Of a DNA stretch of 64,000 nt, positions 10,573 to 19,877 are shown in pieces. The position numbers and the translations under genes are program-made. Each line of letters starts with the position of its first letter. Position 1 is the first letter of the stretch. The stretch is taken from positions 124,377 to 188,376 of the forward strand of contig NZ_BNAH01000002.1 of assembly GCF_014653195.1 (NCBI RefSeq), in the 5' to 3' direction. Source of the DNA: Thalassotalea profundi (lineage in GTDB: Bacteria > Pseudomonadota > Gammaproteobacteria > Enterobacterales > Alteromonadaceae). The notes under the pieces are model-generated. The model was not told the origin of the DNA and did no database searches. It worked only from the letters and a program-made list of their open reading frames with translations.

Positions 10573-11808
10573 ATGAGCAATACCAATAACTCTTTAGCAA
10601 AAGAAAAAATTAAAATTCTATTATTAGAAGGTGTTCATCAGAGCGCATTGGAAGAATTAAAATCCAAAGGCTACACCAATATTGAGTACATTAAGACGTC
10701 GTTAGATGAAGATGAACTCATTAAAAAAATTGCTAATGTTCACTTTATCGGTCTTCGTTCTCGTACCCAATTAACGGAAAAAGTACTTAGCCACGCTAAA
10801 AAACTAGTCGCTATCGGCTGTTTCTGTATTGGTACTAACCAAGTTAATATTACTGCCGCACAAAAACGTGGAATTCCAGTCTTTAATGCCCCATTTTCAA
10901 ATACTCGCTCCGTAGCAGAGTTAGTGATTGGTGAATTATTATTATTATTCCGTGGGATTCCAGAAAAAAGTGCCCAAGCTCATCGCGGTATCTGGAATAA
11001 ATCAGCTGTTGGCTCAGTTGAAGCCAGAGGGAAAACGCTTGGTATTGTAGGTTACGGTCATATTGGTATGCAAGTTGGCATATTAGCAGAAACTATCGGT
11101 ATGAAAGTGCGCTTTTATGATATTGAAACCAAGTTACCTTTAGGAAATGCAAGCCAAACATCAACACTTACCGCATTACTTCAAGAGTCTGATGTTATTA
11201 GTTTACATGTTCCTGAAACCTCTCAAACACAAAATATGATGGGTGCTGCTGAGTTTGAAGCAATGAAGGATGGTGTTATTTTTATTAACGCCTCACGAGG
11301 TACAGTAGTTGATATTGATGCACTTGCTGAAGCATTGGAAAGTAAAAAGGTTTCAGGAGCAGCAATTGACGTATTCCCAGTAGAACCAACAGGCAACGAT
11401 GAAGAGTTTATATCACCTTTACGCGCATTTGATAATGTTATTTTGACACCTCATATAGGTGGTAGCACTAAAGAAGCCCAAGAAAACATTGGATTAGAAG
11501 TTGCCAGTAAGCTTGCTAAGTACTCCGATAATGGTTCAACATTATCTGCGGTAAACTTCCCTGAGGTTTCTTTACCAAGTCATATTGGTACCAGTCGATT
11601 ACTTCATATTCATCAGAATCAGCCTGGCGTGTTAACTAAAATTAACCAAGCATTTGCCGAGCACAACATTAACATTGCTGCACAGTACCTACAAACTGAT
11701 GCCAATATTGGTTATGTCGTTATTGATATTGAAGCAGAAGATAGTGAGTTAGCATTACGTCAATTAAAACTAATTCCAGGCACAATCAAAGCAAGAATAT
11801 TACATTAA
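10573..11808 (+). CDS. serA: D-3-phosphoglycerate dehydrogenase
   Basis: SerA catalyses the first committed step of serine synthesis, oxidising 3-phosphoglycerate to phosphohydroxypyruvate. The 411-residue protein has a substrate domain, an NAD-binding Rossmann motif GYGHIG at residues 160-165, the catalytic arginine in NASRGTVVD and the histidine in TPHIGGST. A C-terminal ACT domain (about 335-411, beginning LLHIHQNQPGVL) is the serine-binding regulatory domain of the E. coli-type enzyme, so feedback inhibition by serine is expected. The gap to rpiA is 91 bases and contains an AT-rich hairpin (TTTTAGAT 10524-10531 with ATCTAAAA 10540-10547). Confidence 0.97.
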   Translation: MSNTNNSLAKEKIKILLLEGVHQSALEELKSKGYTNIEYIKTSLDEDELIKKIANVHFIGLRSRTQLTEKVLSHAKKLVAIGCFCIGTNQVNITAAQKRGIPVFNAPFSNTRSVAELVIGELLLLFRGIPEKSAQAHRGIWNKSAVGSVEARGKTLGIVGYGHIGMQVGILAETIGMKVRFYDIETKLPLGNASQTSTLTALLQESDVISLHVPETSQTQNMMGAAEFEAMKDGVIFINASRGTVVDIDALAEALESKKVSGAAIDVFPVEPTGNDEEFISPLRAFDNVILTPHIGGSTKEAQENIGLEVASKLAKYSDNGSTLSAVNFPEVSLPSHIGTSRLLHIHQNQPGVLTKINQAFAEHNINIAAQYLQTDANIGYVVIDIEAEDSELALRQLKLIPGTIKARILH

Positions 11809-11823
11809 TTTTCCGGCACAAAT

Positions 11824-11870
11824 ACCAACCTACAATCTATTTATTTATGTAGGTTGGTCTTTAGACCAAC
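11824..11870. terminator. Overlapping alternative hairpins between convergent serA and ugd
   Basis: ACCAACCTACA (11824-11834) pairs with TGTAGGTTGGT (11849-11859). The 3' arm of that stem can instead form a second hairpin, GTTGGTC (11853-11859) with GACCAAC (11864-11870). The two structures are mutually exclusive. No long T-run follows on either strand, so termination efficiency is uncertain, but the position between two convergent genes fits a bidirectional terminator. Confidence 0.55.
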
Positions 11871-11879
11871 AATATGCCC

Positions 11880-13046
11880 TTAATCGCTGCCAAATAGATC
11901 GCGTGTATATACCTTATCAGACACGTCATCTAACATGTCAGTCATGCGATTAGACACAATAACGTCTGACATAGCTTTAAATTCCTCTAAATCAGAAATA
12001 ACACGCGCATTATTATAAGAATCAGCAGTTAACTCAGGCTCATAAATAACAACCTCAATTCCCTTATCTTGCACTCGTTTCATTACTCCTTGGATAGAAG
12101 AAGCCCTAAAATTATCAGAGCCAGCTTTCATTATTAAACGATAGATCCCTACAATTTTAGGCGCTTTCTTGATAATAGAGTCTGCAATAAAATCTTTACG
12201 GGTTTTATTGGCTTCAACAATAGCTTTGATCATACTGTTTGGTACATCTTGGTAGTTAGCCAACAGTTGCTTGGTGTCTTTAGGTAAGCAATAACCGCCA
12301 TAACCAAACGAAGGATTGTTATAATGGTTGCCAATACGAGGGTCTAAACTCACGCCTTCAATGATTTGTCGACTGTCTAAGCCATGAGACTCAGCATACG
12401 TATCTAATTCATTAAAATAAGCAACTCGCATGGCCAAATACGTATTAGCAAATAGTTTAGTAGCTTCCGCTTCTGTGGAGCGAGCAAATAATATAGCAAT
12501 GTCTTTTTTAATGGCCCCTTGTGATAATAATTGAGCGAACTGTTTGGCCTTTTCGCAATTAGCGCCGACAATAATACGTGAAGGGTATAAATTATCATAA
12601 AGAGCCTTACCCTCACGTAAAAATTCTGGGGAAAAAATGAGCTTTTCTGTTTGATGTTTTTCTTTCATGCTACGAGTGAAGCCAACAGGGACAGTTGATT
12701 TTATAATCATCACCGCTTCTTTATTGATAGATAACACATCATCTATGACGGCTTCAACAGAGCTTGTATTAAAATAATCTGTATCAGGATCATAGTCTGT
12801 AGGCGTTGCAATTATAACAAATTCAGCATTCTTATATGCTAACTCTTTATCTAATGTCGCCAGAATATTAATATCCTTATTGGACAAAAACTTTTCAATT
12901 TCAACATCATGAATAGGAGAAACCCTTTGATTAATCATATCAACACGTTCAGACATTATATCTAGTGCAATAACATCATTATGCTGTGCTAATAATAAAG
13001 CGTTTGACAACCCTACATAACCCGTACCAACAACTGTAATTTTCAT
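11880..13046 (-). CDS. ugd: UDP-glucose 6-dehydrogenase
   Basis: This enzyme oxidises UDP-glucose twice with NAD to UDP-glucuronate, a donor for acidic polysaccharides. The 388-residue protein matches the short Ugd form of enterobacteria. The N-terminal Rossmann motif is [15 protein letters not shown], and the catalytic cysteine C253 lies in [18 protein letters not shown]. The KSTVPVGFT and [14 protein letters not shown] segments are diagnostic. It differs from the TviB-type enzyme at 5837-7117, so two distinct UDP-sugar acids are probably made. It lies convergent to serA and 22 bases beyond the pgpA stop, so it may be co-transcribed with thiL-pgpA. Confidence 0.95.
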   Translation of the reverse strand: MKITVVGTGYVGLSNALLLAQHNDVIALDIMSERVDMINQRVSPIHDVEIEKFLSNKDINILATLDKELAYKNAEFVIIATPTDYDPDTDYFNTSSVEAVIDDVLSINKEAVMIIKSTVPVGFTRSMKEKHQTEKLIFSPEFLREGKALYDNLYPSRIIVGANCEKAKQFAQLLSQGAIKKDIAILFARSTEAEATKLFANTYLAMRVAYFNELDTYAESHGLDSRQIIEGVSLDPRIGNHYNNPSFGYGGYCLPKDTKQLLANYQDVPNSMIKAIVEANKTRKDFIADSIIKKAPKIVGIYRLIMKAGSDNFRASSIQGVMKRVQDKGIEVVIYEPELTADSYNNARVISDLEEFKAMSDVIVSNRMTDMLDDVSDKVYTRDLFGSD

Positions 13047-13067
13047 TAAAAACTCTTTTTTATAAAT

Positions 13068-13574
13068 TTATACTGAATAAATTAAATGCATACACAAAAA
13101 GGAAGCAAACCCAGCAGCAATATCATCGATCATAATACCGAAACCACCATGACAATTTTTATCTAAATAGGAAATTGGCCAAGGTTTAAAAATGTCAAAA
13201 ATTCGAAATAGTACAAAACCCAATAAAACAGAATGCCAAGTCCATGGGATCATAAACATAGTAATTAAGTAGCCAACAATTTCATCCCAAACAATCGCGG
13301 GATGATCATGAACCCCCATATCTTTAGCAGCTTTACCGCAAATATAAACGCCTGACACAGCCATCAGAAAAACAATGAAGGCGTAAACATTTACTGAAAG
13401 TTCTGCCATAAAGTAAAATAAAGGAATAGCAATCAAGGTACCAAAGGTGCCAGGGGCTTTGGGTGATAAACCGCTACCGAACCCTAATGCTAAAAATTGA
13501 ATAGGGTCATACAGATTAAAATTAACCCTATGATTAGCTTCAACAGCTTCTTTCTTTGTTTCTGGATTAGTCAT
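13068..13574 (-). CDS. pgpA: Phosphatidylglycerophosphatase A
   Basis: This inner-membrane phosphatase converts phosphatidylglycerophosphate to phosphatidylglycerol. The family pattern is seen: an N-terminal GFGSGLSPKAPGTFGTL segment, several membrane helices, VWDEIVGYLITMF in the middle and the C-terminal DIFKPWPISYLDK...GGFGIMIDDIAAG active-site region. The frame could begin at a TTG at 13592. I chose the ATG at 13572-13574, which overlaps the thiL stop by 8 bases and suggests translational coupling; this gives 168 residues, near the family norm. thiL-pgpA is a conserved pair. Confidence 0.93.
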   Translation of the reverse strand: MTNPETKKEAVEANHRVNFNLYDPIQFLALGFGSGLSPKAPGTFGTLIAIPLFYFMAELSVNVYAFIVFLMAVSGVYICGKAAKDMGVHDHPAIVWDEIVGYLITMFMIPWTWHSVLLGFVLFRIFDIFKPWPISYLDKNCHGGFGIMIDDIAAGFASFLCMHLIYSV

Positions 13575-14535
13575 TTGTCGCGAAGTGCTCAAAACCTTTC
13601 ACATTAATTGCGGTAGGTTTACTATTTAAAGTTGTAGTTATTTTTTCACTTGGATTAAATTGACCTATACAAGTGAACTTAACCCCAGTATGACCTAGTG
13701 CCGTTTCCAAGCCCACTTTATTATCTTCCGATACCGAAAATAACAACTCGTAATCATCACCACCTGCTAATGCGGTTTCAATCGCTTTTTCTTCTCCCAG
13801 CGCTTCAACAAGTGAATCAGACAAGGGAAGTTTTTCTAGCACAATATTAGCACCAAGTCCCGAAGCACCACAAATATGACTAAGATCAGCCATTAAGCCG
13901 TCTGATAAATCAATAGCAGAAGACGCATAATTTCTTAATGCTTGTCCTGCAAGTACCCTTGGTGTGGGGTAGTCTAGTCTTTGCTTAACTTTTTCAAAAA
14001 TAGCTTGCTCAAGTGTCTCTTTACCCAAAATATGACTTAAGGCAAGTGCAGCATCACCCAATTCACCAGTCACATAAATCCAGTCACCCGATTTTGCCCC
14101 TGTTCTTAGCATTTCTTGGCCGGCAGGCACTAAACCTTGAGCTGTGATCGTTATACTCAATGGGCCTTGCGTAGTGTCACCACCAATGACTTGAACATTA
14201 TAATATTCGCAAAGCTCAAACAAACCTTTACAAAATTCGTCAATCCATTCTTCATCTATCTCAGGTAACGTAATAGCTACGGATACCCAACTTGGCTCAG
14301 CACCTACAGCAGCAAGGTCAGATAAATTAACAGCTACGGCTTTATGCCCAATCGCACGCGGAGATGTATTTACCGGAAAATGAACCCCTGCAACCAAGGT
14401 ATCGGTTGCTATTGCAATATTTTGTTTTTCAGAGGGAGTGACAATTGCGCAATCATCGCCTACCCCAATTAATACATCTTTACGCTTCACCGCTTGTTCT
14501 GTGAAGTATTTTTTTATTAACTCAAACTCTTTCAT
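13567..14535 (-). CDS. thiL: Thiamine-monophosphate kinase
   Basis: ThiL phosphorylates thiamine monophosphate to thiamine diphosphate using ATP. The 322-residue protein shows family motifs: the N-terminal IGVGDDCAIV metal/ATP site, DTLVAGVHFP, the KAVAVNLSDLAAVGAEP segment, GGDTTQGP, SAIDLSDGLMADL and AGGDDYELLF near the C-terminus. It overlaps pgpA by a few bases. A hairpin with a T-tract separates it from nusB upstream, so it may be partly independent of the ribH-nusB transcript. Confidence 0.96.
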   Translation of the reverse strand: MKEFELIKKYFTEQAVKRKDVLIGVGDDCAIVTPSEKQNIAIATDTLVAGVHFPVNTSPRAIGHKAVAVNLSDLAAVGAEPSWVSVAITLPEIDEEWIDEFCKGLFELCEYYNVQVIGGDTTQGPLSITITAQGLVPAGQEMLRTGAKSGDWIYVTGELGDAALALSHILGKETLEQAIFEKVKQRLDYPTPRVLAGQALRNYASSAIDLSDGLMADLSHICGASGLGANIVLEKLPLSDSLVEALGEEKAIETALAGGDDYELLFSVSEDNKVGLETALGHTGVKFTCIGQFNPSEKITTTLNSKPTAINVKGFEHFATND

Positions 14536-14615
14536 AGTAACTTATATCGCTAATTATCTTAAATTAGATCAACTCAAAGCAGGTTAATTTTTTAATAAGA
14601 CAACTGTTCATCCTT

Positions 14616-14648
14616 AAAAACAAAAGGCGCACTCAAAAGTTACGCCTT
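14616..14648 (-). terminator. Probable intrinsic terminator after nusB
   Basis: On the minus strand AAGGCG pairs with CGCCTT (plus-strand 14643-14648 and 14624-14629) around a 13-nt loop. The hairpin is followed by TTTTGTTTTT. The stem is short but ends in four G-C pairs. It lies between nusB and thiL. Confidence 0.5.
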
Positions 14649-14676
14649 ATTTAGTTCAACTTTAATATAATATTGT

Positions 14677-15093
14677 TTATTCTTGTGGGCGGATTCGCTT
14701 AACTGTTTTATCGAGCACACCATTAACAAACTTATGACTATCATCAGCAGCAAAAAGCTTTGCAAGTTCAATAGCTTCATTAATAACCACACGATAAGGC
14801 ACATCAAGACACTCTATTAATTCAAAAACGCCTACACGTATGATGGCTTTTTCAATATGATCTATTTCATCTATTGGACGGTCAACATGAGGTAAAATTT
14901 CCGCATCTAATTCTTCAACGCGAGACGTTACACCACGAAATAACTGTTGAAAATATTCGATATCGAAACGTCGTTTCGCATTTTCAGTTAAAAAATGTAC
15001 TTCAACATCTGTTACTGAATTATTACTCATCTGCCATGAATATACGGCTTGAACCGCTAATTCGCGCGCTTTTCTTCTAGGGGTTGGTTTCAC
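14677..15093 (-). CDS. nusB: Transcription antitermination factor NusB
   Basis: NusB binds boxA RNA with S10 (NusE) in rRNA antitermination. The sequence shows the all-helical family pattern: PRRKARELAVQAVYSWQMS at the N-terminus, the central FRGVTSRVEELD and the C-terminal signature RVVINEAIELAKLFAADDSHKFVNGVLDKTV. The open frame extends to a TTG at 15105. A GGAG at 15100-15103 with a 6-base spacer points instead to the GTG at 15091-15093, giving 138 residues, close to the E. coli 139. It follows ribH by about 33 bases, the usual ribH-nusB pairing. Confidence 0.95.
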   Translation of the reverse strand: MKPTPRRKARELAVQAVYSWQMSNNSVTDVEVHFLTENAKRRFDIEYFQQLFRGVTSRVEELDAEILPHVDRPIDEIDHIEKAIIRVGVFELIECLDVPYRVVINEAIELAKLFAADDSHKFVNGVLDKTVKRIRPQE

Positions 15094-15126
15094 AAATAGC
15101 TCCAAATAAACTTAATAGCAAATGTT

Positions 15127-15591
15127 TTATAATTGCGCCATTACATTAACCATTTCTAATGCACCTAAAGCTGCTTCTCCGCCTTTATTACCCGCTTTAG
15201 TTCCCGCACGCTCAATTGCTTGCTCAATAGAATCAGTAGTTATAACACCAAAAGATACAGGAATTTCAGACTCTAAACACACTTGCGCTAAGCCTTTATT
15301 ACATTCGCCAGCAACAAAATCAAAATGTGGTGTGCCGCCACGAATCACCGCTCCAATAGCGATAATCGCATCAAACTTGCCACTTTTAGCCGCTTTTTTA
15401 GCCACTAAAGGTAATTCATAAGCGCCAGGCACTTTAATTACGGTAATATCACTTTCCGCAACATCGCCATGACGCTTAAGAGTATCTACCGCACCGGCTA
15501 ATAGACTATCAACAATAAAGTGATTGAAACGAGAGACAACAATGGCAAACTTTTTACCTGATGCAACAAAAGAACCTTCGATTACGTTCAT
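15127..15591 (-). CDS. ribH: 6,7-dimethyl-8-ribityllumazine synthase
   Basis: Lumazine synthase catalyses the penultimate riboflavin step, condensing the ribitylaminouracil with dihydroxybutanone phosphate; it forms 60-mer or pentamer shells. The frame extends upstream, but homologues begin at MNVIEG, the ATG at 15589-15591 (154 residues; the E. coli protein is 156). Conserved segments are [25 protein letters not shown], the [14 protein letters not shown] loop, [17 protein letters not shown] and [26 protein letters not shown]. The first of these contains the substrate-binding RFN, and HFDF carries the catalytic histidine. Confidence 0.96.
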   Translation of the reverse strand: MNVIEGSFVASGKKFAIVVSRFNHFIVDSLLAGAVDTLKRHGDVAESDITVIKVPGAYELPLVAKKAAKSGKFDAIIAIGAVIRGGTPHFDFVAGECNKGLAQVCLESEIPVSFGVITTDSIEQAIERAGTKAGNKGGEAALGALEMVNVMAQL

Positions 15592-15769
15592 GAAATAAAA
15601 CCTACAATTAAAAAATTGTCGCGATTCTAACAAAAAACAGATCAATTAGGTACTGGTTTATCGAATATCTTCCTTACCATTGAATGAAAAGCCGTTAAAG
15701 TAACATCTAGCTTAACTCTGTTTTTTTCATTAACATTCACATCATTATTTTTATATCTCTTGGGTAACA

Positions 15770-16066
15770 ATGAAATTTATTTTTTCTACCAAACAAATAC
15801 CAGCTTTATCAGGATTAACACTGCGTGAACGTGCCGAAAAACTCCATAAAGCACAAACAAAATTGACTGTACCAGAAAAACTTACATTAAATTTACTTAA
15901 ATTATGCATGCTCATTCCAGCATTTTTTTATATAGCTAATCAGAAAGTATTATTTTCTATCATTTTTGGCATACTTTCCTTGTTAAGTTATTTTATTATT
16001 TTTTTACCTATAAAGTTCAGTTTTTTAAATAAATATTTAATTGAGAAATCAGATAAAAAAAACTAA
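15770..16066 (+). CDS. Small two-helix membrane protein, function unknown
   Basis: This 98-residue protein is not recognised with certainty. The N-terminal half is charged and soluble (STKQIPALSGLTLRERAEKLHKAQ). It is followed by two hydrophobic stretches at about 46-60 and 64-82 with almost no loop, and a basic C-terminus (EKSDKKN). The architecture is that of a small inner-membrane protein with a cytoplasmic head. An ATG with GGGTAAC upstream supports translation. It stands alone between ribH (divergent) and the lipoprotein gene. I have a faint memory of similar uncharacterised proteins in Alteromonadales but cannot name the family. Confidence 0.6.
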   Translation: MKFIFSTKQIPALSGLTLRERAEKLHKAQTKLTVPEKLTLNLLKLCMLIPAFFYIANQKVLFSIIFGILSLLSYFIIFLPIKFSFLNKYLIEKSDKKN

Positions 16067-16182
16067 ACCTTACCCCTTAAATTAGACTTTTGTTTAAAAA
16101 GTAAAATCAAGGTTATTTATTTTGTCAATATATATGTTACATTTTGACTCTAATAAAAATAAAAATTACGACATTATTCCTT

Positions 16183-17523
16183 ATGAAATTTATACCTATA
16201 CTTTATTTATGCTTCTTATTACTTATTGGTTGTAATATAAATTCAGAAAAATTAGCACCTCTACCCTCACCTATTCTAGAAGAAACTGAAGTTAATACCA
16301 CTTTCCTCGCAGATAGCTCGAACAGAGCGGGTTGGTGGAAGCCTATATCGAGTCATAATGATTACATATACATAGCTTTTAATTCTCAGGGTGAATATGA
16401 CGCTAATTGTAAAGACAAAAACAACCATATGTTAACCCTTGCTTACCAGAGTGATAATACCAACTGGCAATACAAAACAGCTTTAAACAACAAAAAATAT
16501 TGGACAGGATGTGATGATGTAGGGCACCGACAACCCACAATAGCTATTGATGGTGATGGGGCTATACATATTTGGGCTGGTATGCACGGTGAGTCTGATG
16601 GTTGTTGCTACTTTAGGGCGGATGACAAGACTGCTGACCTTAATATAAAGGATGACTTTAAAAACCTTGGTCGCTTTACTTATCCCATAGCTAAAACAGC
16701 ACCTAATGGAGATATATACCTTTTATTAAGAGATTTACCAAATATTACATCAAAATCAGAGCAGGAACAGTTTTTAGGCTCTGGTAAACTATTTCATTGG
16801 AACAATATTATAAAAAAATGGCATTTAATTGATTCTTTTGCAGCCAATACCTTCGAAAAGAATCAGTTTAATGCTCCCATTTATCCTAACGATTTATACA
16901 TTGATGAAAATAACATTGCACATATATTGTGGGAGTGGTCAATTGATAAAACAAGCGATAGACGCTTTCAAGGGAGTTATCTTCAATATGATATTATCAA
17001 CAAAGTTTTCACTTCAGTAGATAATACTCTCCTCACCCCTCCTATAAGTTTAGATACAATAAAAAGCTATCCAGAAATCACTTTTGAGCCTTCAAATGCG
17101 ACATTAAGTAACGAAAATTACATTCAATCAGCGCGTTTATTGATAAGCGAAGATTATTGTATGCCTTGTGTTATTTATCGAAGTATGACTAATAATACGT
17201 CAAAGATTATGATGACCAGATGGCATAATAATCAATGGCTTTCGCCTGAACAAATTATCGATAAAAATACAGAATCTTTCGCTACATTAAGTATTGAGAT
17301 GCGCAATAATATCATTAATGTATTTTATGCCTTAAAAGAAAAAGGCGTTTTCACCGCAAGTAGAAAAATAACAGAAGAACAATGGAAAACAACTCAAATT
17401 TTAAATAGCACTGCGGAAGACATTAGATTATCTACAGAACAAATTGAGGATACTATCGTACTCTATATGAATTTATTTGAGTCCACTCAAAATGAATCAC
17501 ATTTAATAATCCAAGAGTATTGA
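16183..17523 (+). CDS. BNR-4-type beta-propeller lipoprotein, possible polysaccharide lyase
   Basis: The ATG at 16183 gives a lipoprotein signal (MKFIPILYLCFLLLIGC, lipobox LIGC with Cys17); the frame also extends 13 codons to a TTG. The 446-residue product looks like a BNR-4 seven-bladed propeller, with repeated motifs of the GAIHIWAGMHG and NNIAHILWEWS type. This fold includes the PL24/PL25 ulvan lyases. H115 and H135 lie 20 residues apart in GHRQPT...GMHG, a spacing like the catalytic histidine pair I recall for PL25. An outer-membrane-anchored glycan lyase or glycan-binding protein is therefore plausible. It lies beside a polysaccharide operon, so it may act on the cell's own glycan. The function is inference from fold resemblance. 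Confidence 0.65.
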   Translation: MKFIPILYLCFLLLIGCNINSEKLAPLPSPILEETEVNTTFLADSSNRAGWWKPISSHNDYIYIAFNSQGEYDANCKDKNNHMLTLAYQSDNTNWQYKTALNNKKYWTGCDDVGHRQPTIAIDGDGAIHIWAGMHGESDGCCYFRADDKTADLNIKDDFKNLGRFTYPIAKTAPNGDIYLLLRDLPNITSKSEQEQFLGSGKLFHWNNIIKKWHLIDSFAANTFEKNQFNAPIYPNDLYIDENNIAHILWEWSIDKTSDRRFQGSYLQYDIINKVFTSVDNTLLTPPISLDTIKSYPEITFEPSNATLSNENYIQSARLLISEDYCMPCVIYRSMTNNTSKIMMTRWHNNQWLSPEQIIDKNTESFATLSIEMRNNIINVFYALKEKGVFTASRKITEEQWKTTQILNSTAEDIRLSTEQIEDTIVLYMNLFESTQNESHLIIQEY

Positions 17524-17543
17524 TCTAGTTTAATAGCATTATT

Positions 17544-17581
17544 CACTATGATTAAGGATGAATTCCTAATTAATCATAGTG
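17544..17581. repeat. Long imperfect hairpin after the lipoprotein gene
   Basis: CACTATGATTA (17544-17554) pairs with TAATCATAGTG (17571-17581). Inside, AGGA (17555-17558) pairs with TCCT (17564-17567) around a 5-nt loop, leaving a 3-nt bulge. It lies 20 bases past the stop codon. No T-run follows, so it may be a 3'-end stabilising hairpin or a weak terminator. Confidence 0.5.
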
Positions 17582-17735
17582 TATTGTAATTCAAGAACGA
17601 CAAGATAAAACTTATACCGATCTTTTAAAGAAGAAATTGTGGCCAGTTTATTATACCCAAGCATTAGACGAGTAAGTATAATTACGTTAAAGTGTCGGCC
17701 ATAATCACTTGCGTTTTTTATGATGAAAAAATTAC

Positions 17736-18530
17736 ATGGCAGATAAAACATTAACACTTGCATTTTCATGTATCGGAGAGCGCTTTTACTCCTTACTAGA
17801 CAATTTGTCCTCCTTATCGATCCCCCACAATGTCAATATTATTGTAATAATACAAAAACCACAATTTGATACTCATAATCTTATCGATAATACATCGGTA
17901 AATGTTATTGTTTTAGATAACATAGGCCTAAGTAAAAGCAGGAATGCCGCGATTATGTATGCCCATTCTGACTTTATTTGGTTTTTAGATGATGACGTGC
18001 TATTAACCAATAATGACATTGAAGCAGTACTTGCGATAATTAATGCAGGTAATGCCGACTTTTATCGCGCACAAATCGGCTGTATTGAATGGCACGATAA
18101 AACATTCAAACAATATAAATCCGTAAAAAAACCATCAAAACTCAATTTACTGCAAATAAGCTCTATCGAAGTTATCGCCAACTTAACCTTTATTAAAAAC
18201 AAGCAATTAACTTTTAACGAAAATATTGGCTTAGGTACAAAATATCAATGTAATGAAGAAAATAACTTCTTAATTGATGCCTGGGAACATGGCGCTAGGT
18301 TTACCTTTGTTGATAAAGTTTTTGTTCGACACACTTGTATATTTGAAAATCGAGTATTAGCAAATAATGAAATTTTTGAAATTAGAGGCGCGACCGCGTC
18401 TCGCTTCAAAATAGTAGGGATATTATTGCTCATCAGATGGACACTACGATACCTAATAACTGAAAAGAAATTATCGTATATTAGCGCTCTTTATAAAGGC
18501 TATTTCCGTGGTTACTCCTCTTATAAATAA
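17736..18530 (+). CDS. Glycosyltransferase family 2
   Basis: This 264-residue cytoplasmic GT-A type transferase has a short N-terminal sheet (TLTLAFSCIGERFYSLLDNL) and the acceptor-loop signature NIGLSKSRNAAIMYAHSDFIWFLDDDV. The LDDD at about residues 85-88 is the metal-binding DxD equivalent. A second conserved acidic region (LGTKYQCNEENNFL) matches the ED motif of the family. The C-terminus has one hydrophobic stretch (FKIVGILLLIRWTLRYLI). It faces the polysaccharide operon convergently and probably contributes a sugar to the same glycan. Donor and acceptor cannot be predicted. Confidence 0.85.
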   Translation: MADKTLTLAFSCIGERFYSLLDNLSSLSIPHNVNIIVIIQKPQFDTHNLIDNTSVNVIVLDNIGLSKSRNAAIMYAHSDFIWFLDDDVLLTNNDIEAVLAIINAGNADFYRAQIGCIEWHDKTFKQYKSVKKPSKLNLLQISSIEVIANLTFIKNKQLTFNENIGLGTKYQCNEENNFLIDAWEHGARFTFVDKVFVRHTCIFENRVLANNEIFEIRGATASRFKIVGILLLIRWTLRYLITEKKLSYISALYKGYFRGYSSYK

Positions 18531-18570
18531 AGTCGTGGCTTTTAATGACCTATCATAAAAAGTTAAGAAG

Positions 18571-19872
18571 TTAGTTATTTTTATTCTGACCTATATTTAA
18601 TCTCTGCTTAATTGACAACAGCGTACAACCAACAAAAATAAAATAAATCAGCTTCATATACGAAATATTAAACATAATCAGCTCACCTTTATAATGATAA
18701 ATAAATGACAAACCGACTAAGGCGAGTATTAATACACCAATATTCTTCATATATGGTTTATTGATGACATAATAATTAAACATCACCCACAAAAAACCAA
18801 AGTAGATAACTAAACTTGGGAAGATACCAAACAATAAAGTAAAGCGCATATAACCAGGGTCAGTATGCAAATAATATGAACCATCTGATCCGGTATACTG
18901 CCCATCACCCAATAAAACTTGTAGGTCGGTTAGTGGAAAATACATAGTTTTTAGAGTATCTAACGAAGAACGACCAACGTAACCGTCATAAAAATACTTA
19001 TGAATAAACTGAAAAGCATATTGGTAATAACTAGTAACCACCTCTTTTAATTCAGGTACCGACATTATATAAAGAATTAAAGGGGCAATAAGTATTAAAC
19101 AATAAAAGAAAACTCTAATCGCGCCAGTAAAATAATGACGAAGACCGATGGTAAAATAGTAAAAAGCTAATCCAAAAACAAAGCCTGCAATTGCAGAACG
19201 CCCCGCGGATATTCCTGCAATAATAGTGATAAAAAAGATCACTACTTTTATCATTAATGACTTATTTTTTCTAAACTCAGCAAAATAATAATTCATATAC
19301 AAGCCAAGTGCCCCCATCAGTGTGCTAAAACTAAAAGCTGCAAAGCTCGTTAGGCCAAGTCCCCTAGCACCACCATATCCTTCCATTCTAGCCATAGTTG
19401 AAGCATCTTTCGTTAACTCTTGAATAACATCACGTAAAGGAGTTATCGCCATCATTAGCCAAACAATTACCGCTTGTACTAGTAAAATGATAAACACAAT
19501 TTTAAAAAATTTTTTATACTGCGCACCTGCACTCACCACAATACATGCAAGAATTGACATTGCGACATAAGAAAATATATTGTTCACCCATGTTTTTACC
19601 ATAGTTATGTCATATGTTTGATGGAATATAGGCCATAAAAAGGCAGTTAGAGTAGCGAATAGTAAAATAGATAAAGGAGCGTAAAATATTTTTTGTTTTA
19701 ATAACAACTTTACTTGAGTAAAAGAGTCATTAACAAAAAATAAGGAGCCTAGAATTAACACTAAGCTCCAATAGGATGAATTACCAATACCTGGCAATTT
19801 AAATGCGAAAACGCTTGAAAATAATAAAAAACCACACCATAAAATAATGAGTGAGTTTTTAGAAATTTGCAT
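18571..19872 (-). CDS. O-antigen polymerase / ligase-like membrane protein (Wzy-like)
   Basis: The 433-residue protein is almost wholly hydrophobic, with about ten to twelve predicted helices and one larger periplasmic loop (about 270-330, between YYQYAFQFIHKYFYDGYVGRSSLD and HTDPGYMRF). This is the architecture of Wzy polymerases and WaaL ligases. The segment AGISAGRSAIAGFVFGLAFYYF matches the arginine-bearing helix region of this superfamily. It lies 5 bases after the Wzz-like gene and is the last gene of the polysaccharide operon, so the Wzy role is favoured over WaaL by context. Sequence identity among Wzy proteins is too low for a firmer call. Confidence 0.75.
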   Translation of the reverse strand: MQISKNSLIILWCGFLLFSSVFAFKLPGIGNSSYWSLVLILGSLFFVNDSFTQVKLLLKQKIFYAPLSILLFATLTAFLWPIFHQTYDITMVKTWVNNIFSYVAMSILACIVVSAGAQYKKFFKIVFIILLVQAVIVWLMMAITPLRDVIQELTKDASTMARMEGYGGARGLGLTSFAAFSFSTLMGALGLYMNYYFAEFRKNKSLMIKVVIFFITIIAGISAGRSAIAGFVFGLAFYYFTIGLRHYFTGAIRVFFYCLILIAPLILYIMSVPELKEVVTSYYQYAFQFIHKYFYDGYVGRSSLDTLKTMYFPLTDLQVLLGDGQYTGSDGSYYLHTDPGYMRFTLLFGIFPSLVIYFGFLWVMFNYYVINKPYMKNIGVLILALVGLSFIYHYKGELIMFNISYMKLIYFIFVGCTLLSIKQRLNIGQNKNN

Positions 19873-19877
19873 AAAAG

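Noticed and set aside
14616..14648. Thiamine pyrophosphate riboswitch ahead of thiL
   Set aside because: The intergenic bases form only a short hairpin with a T-run and lack the conserved THI-box elements. The gap is also too short.
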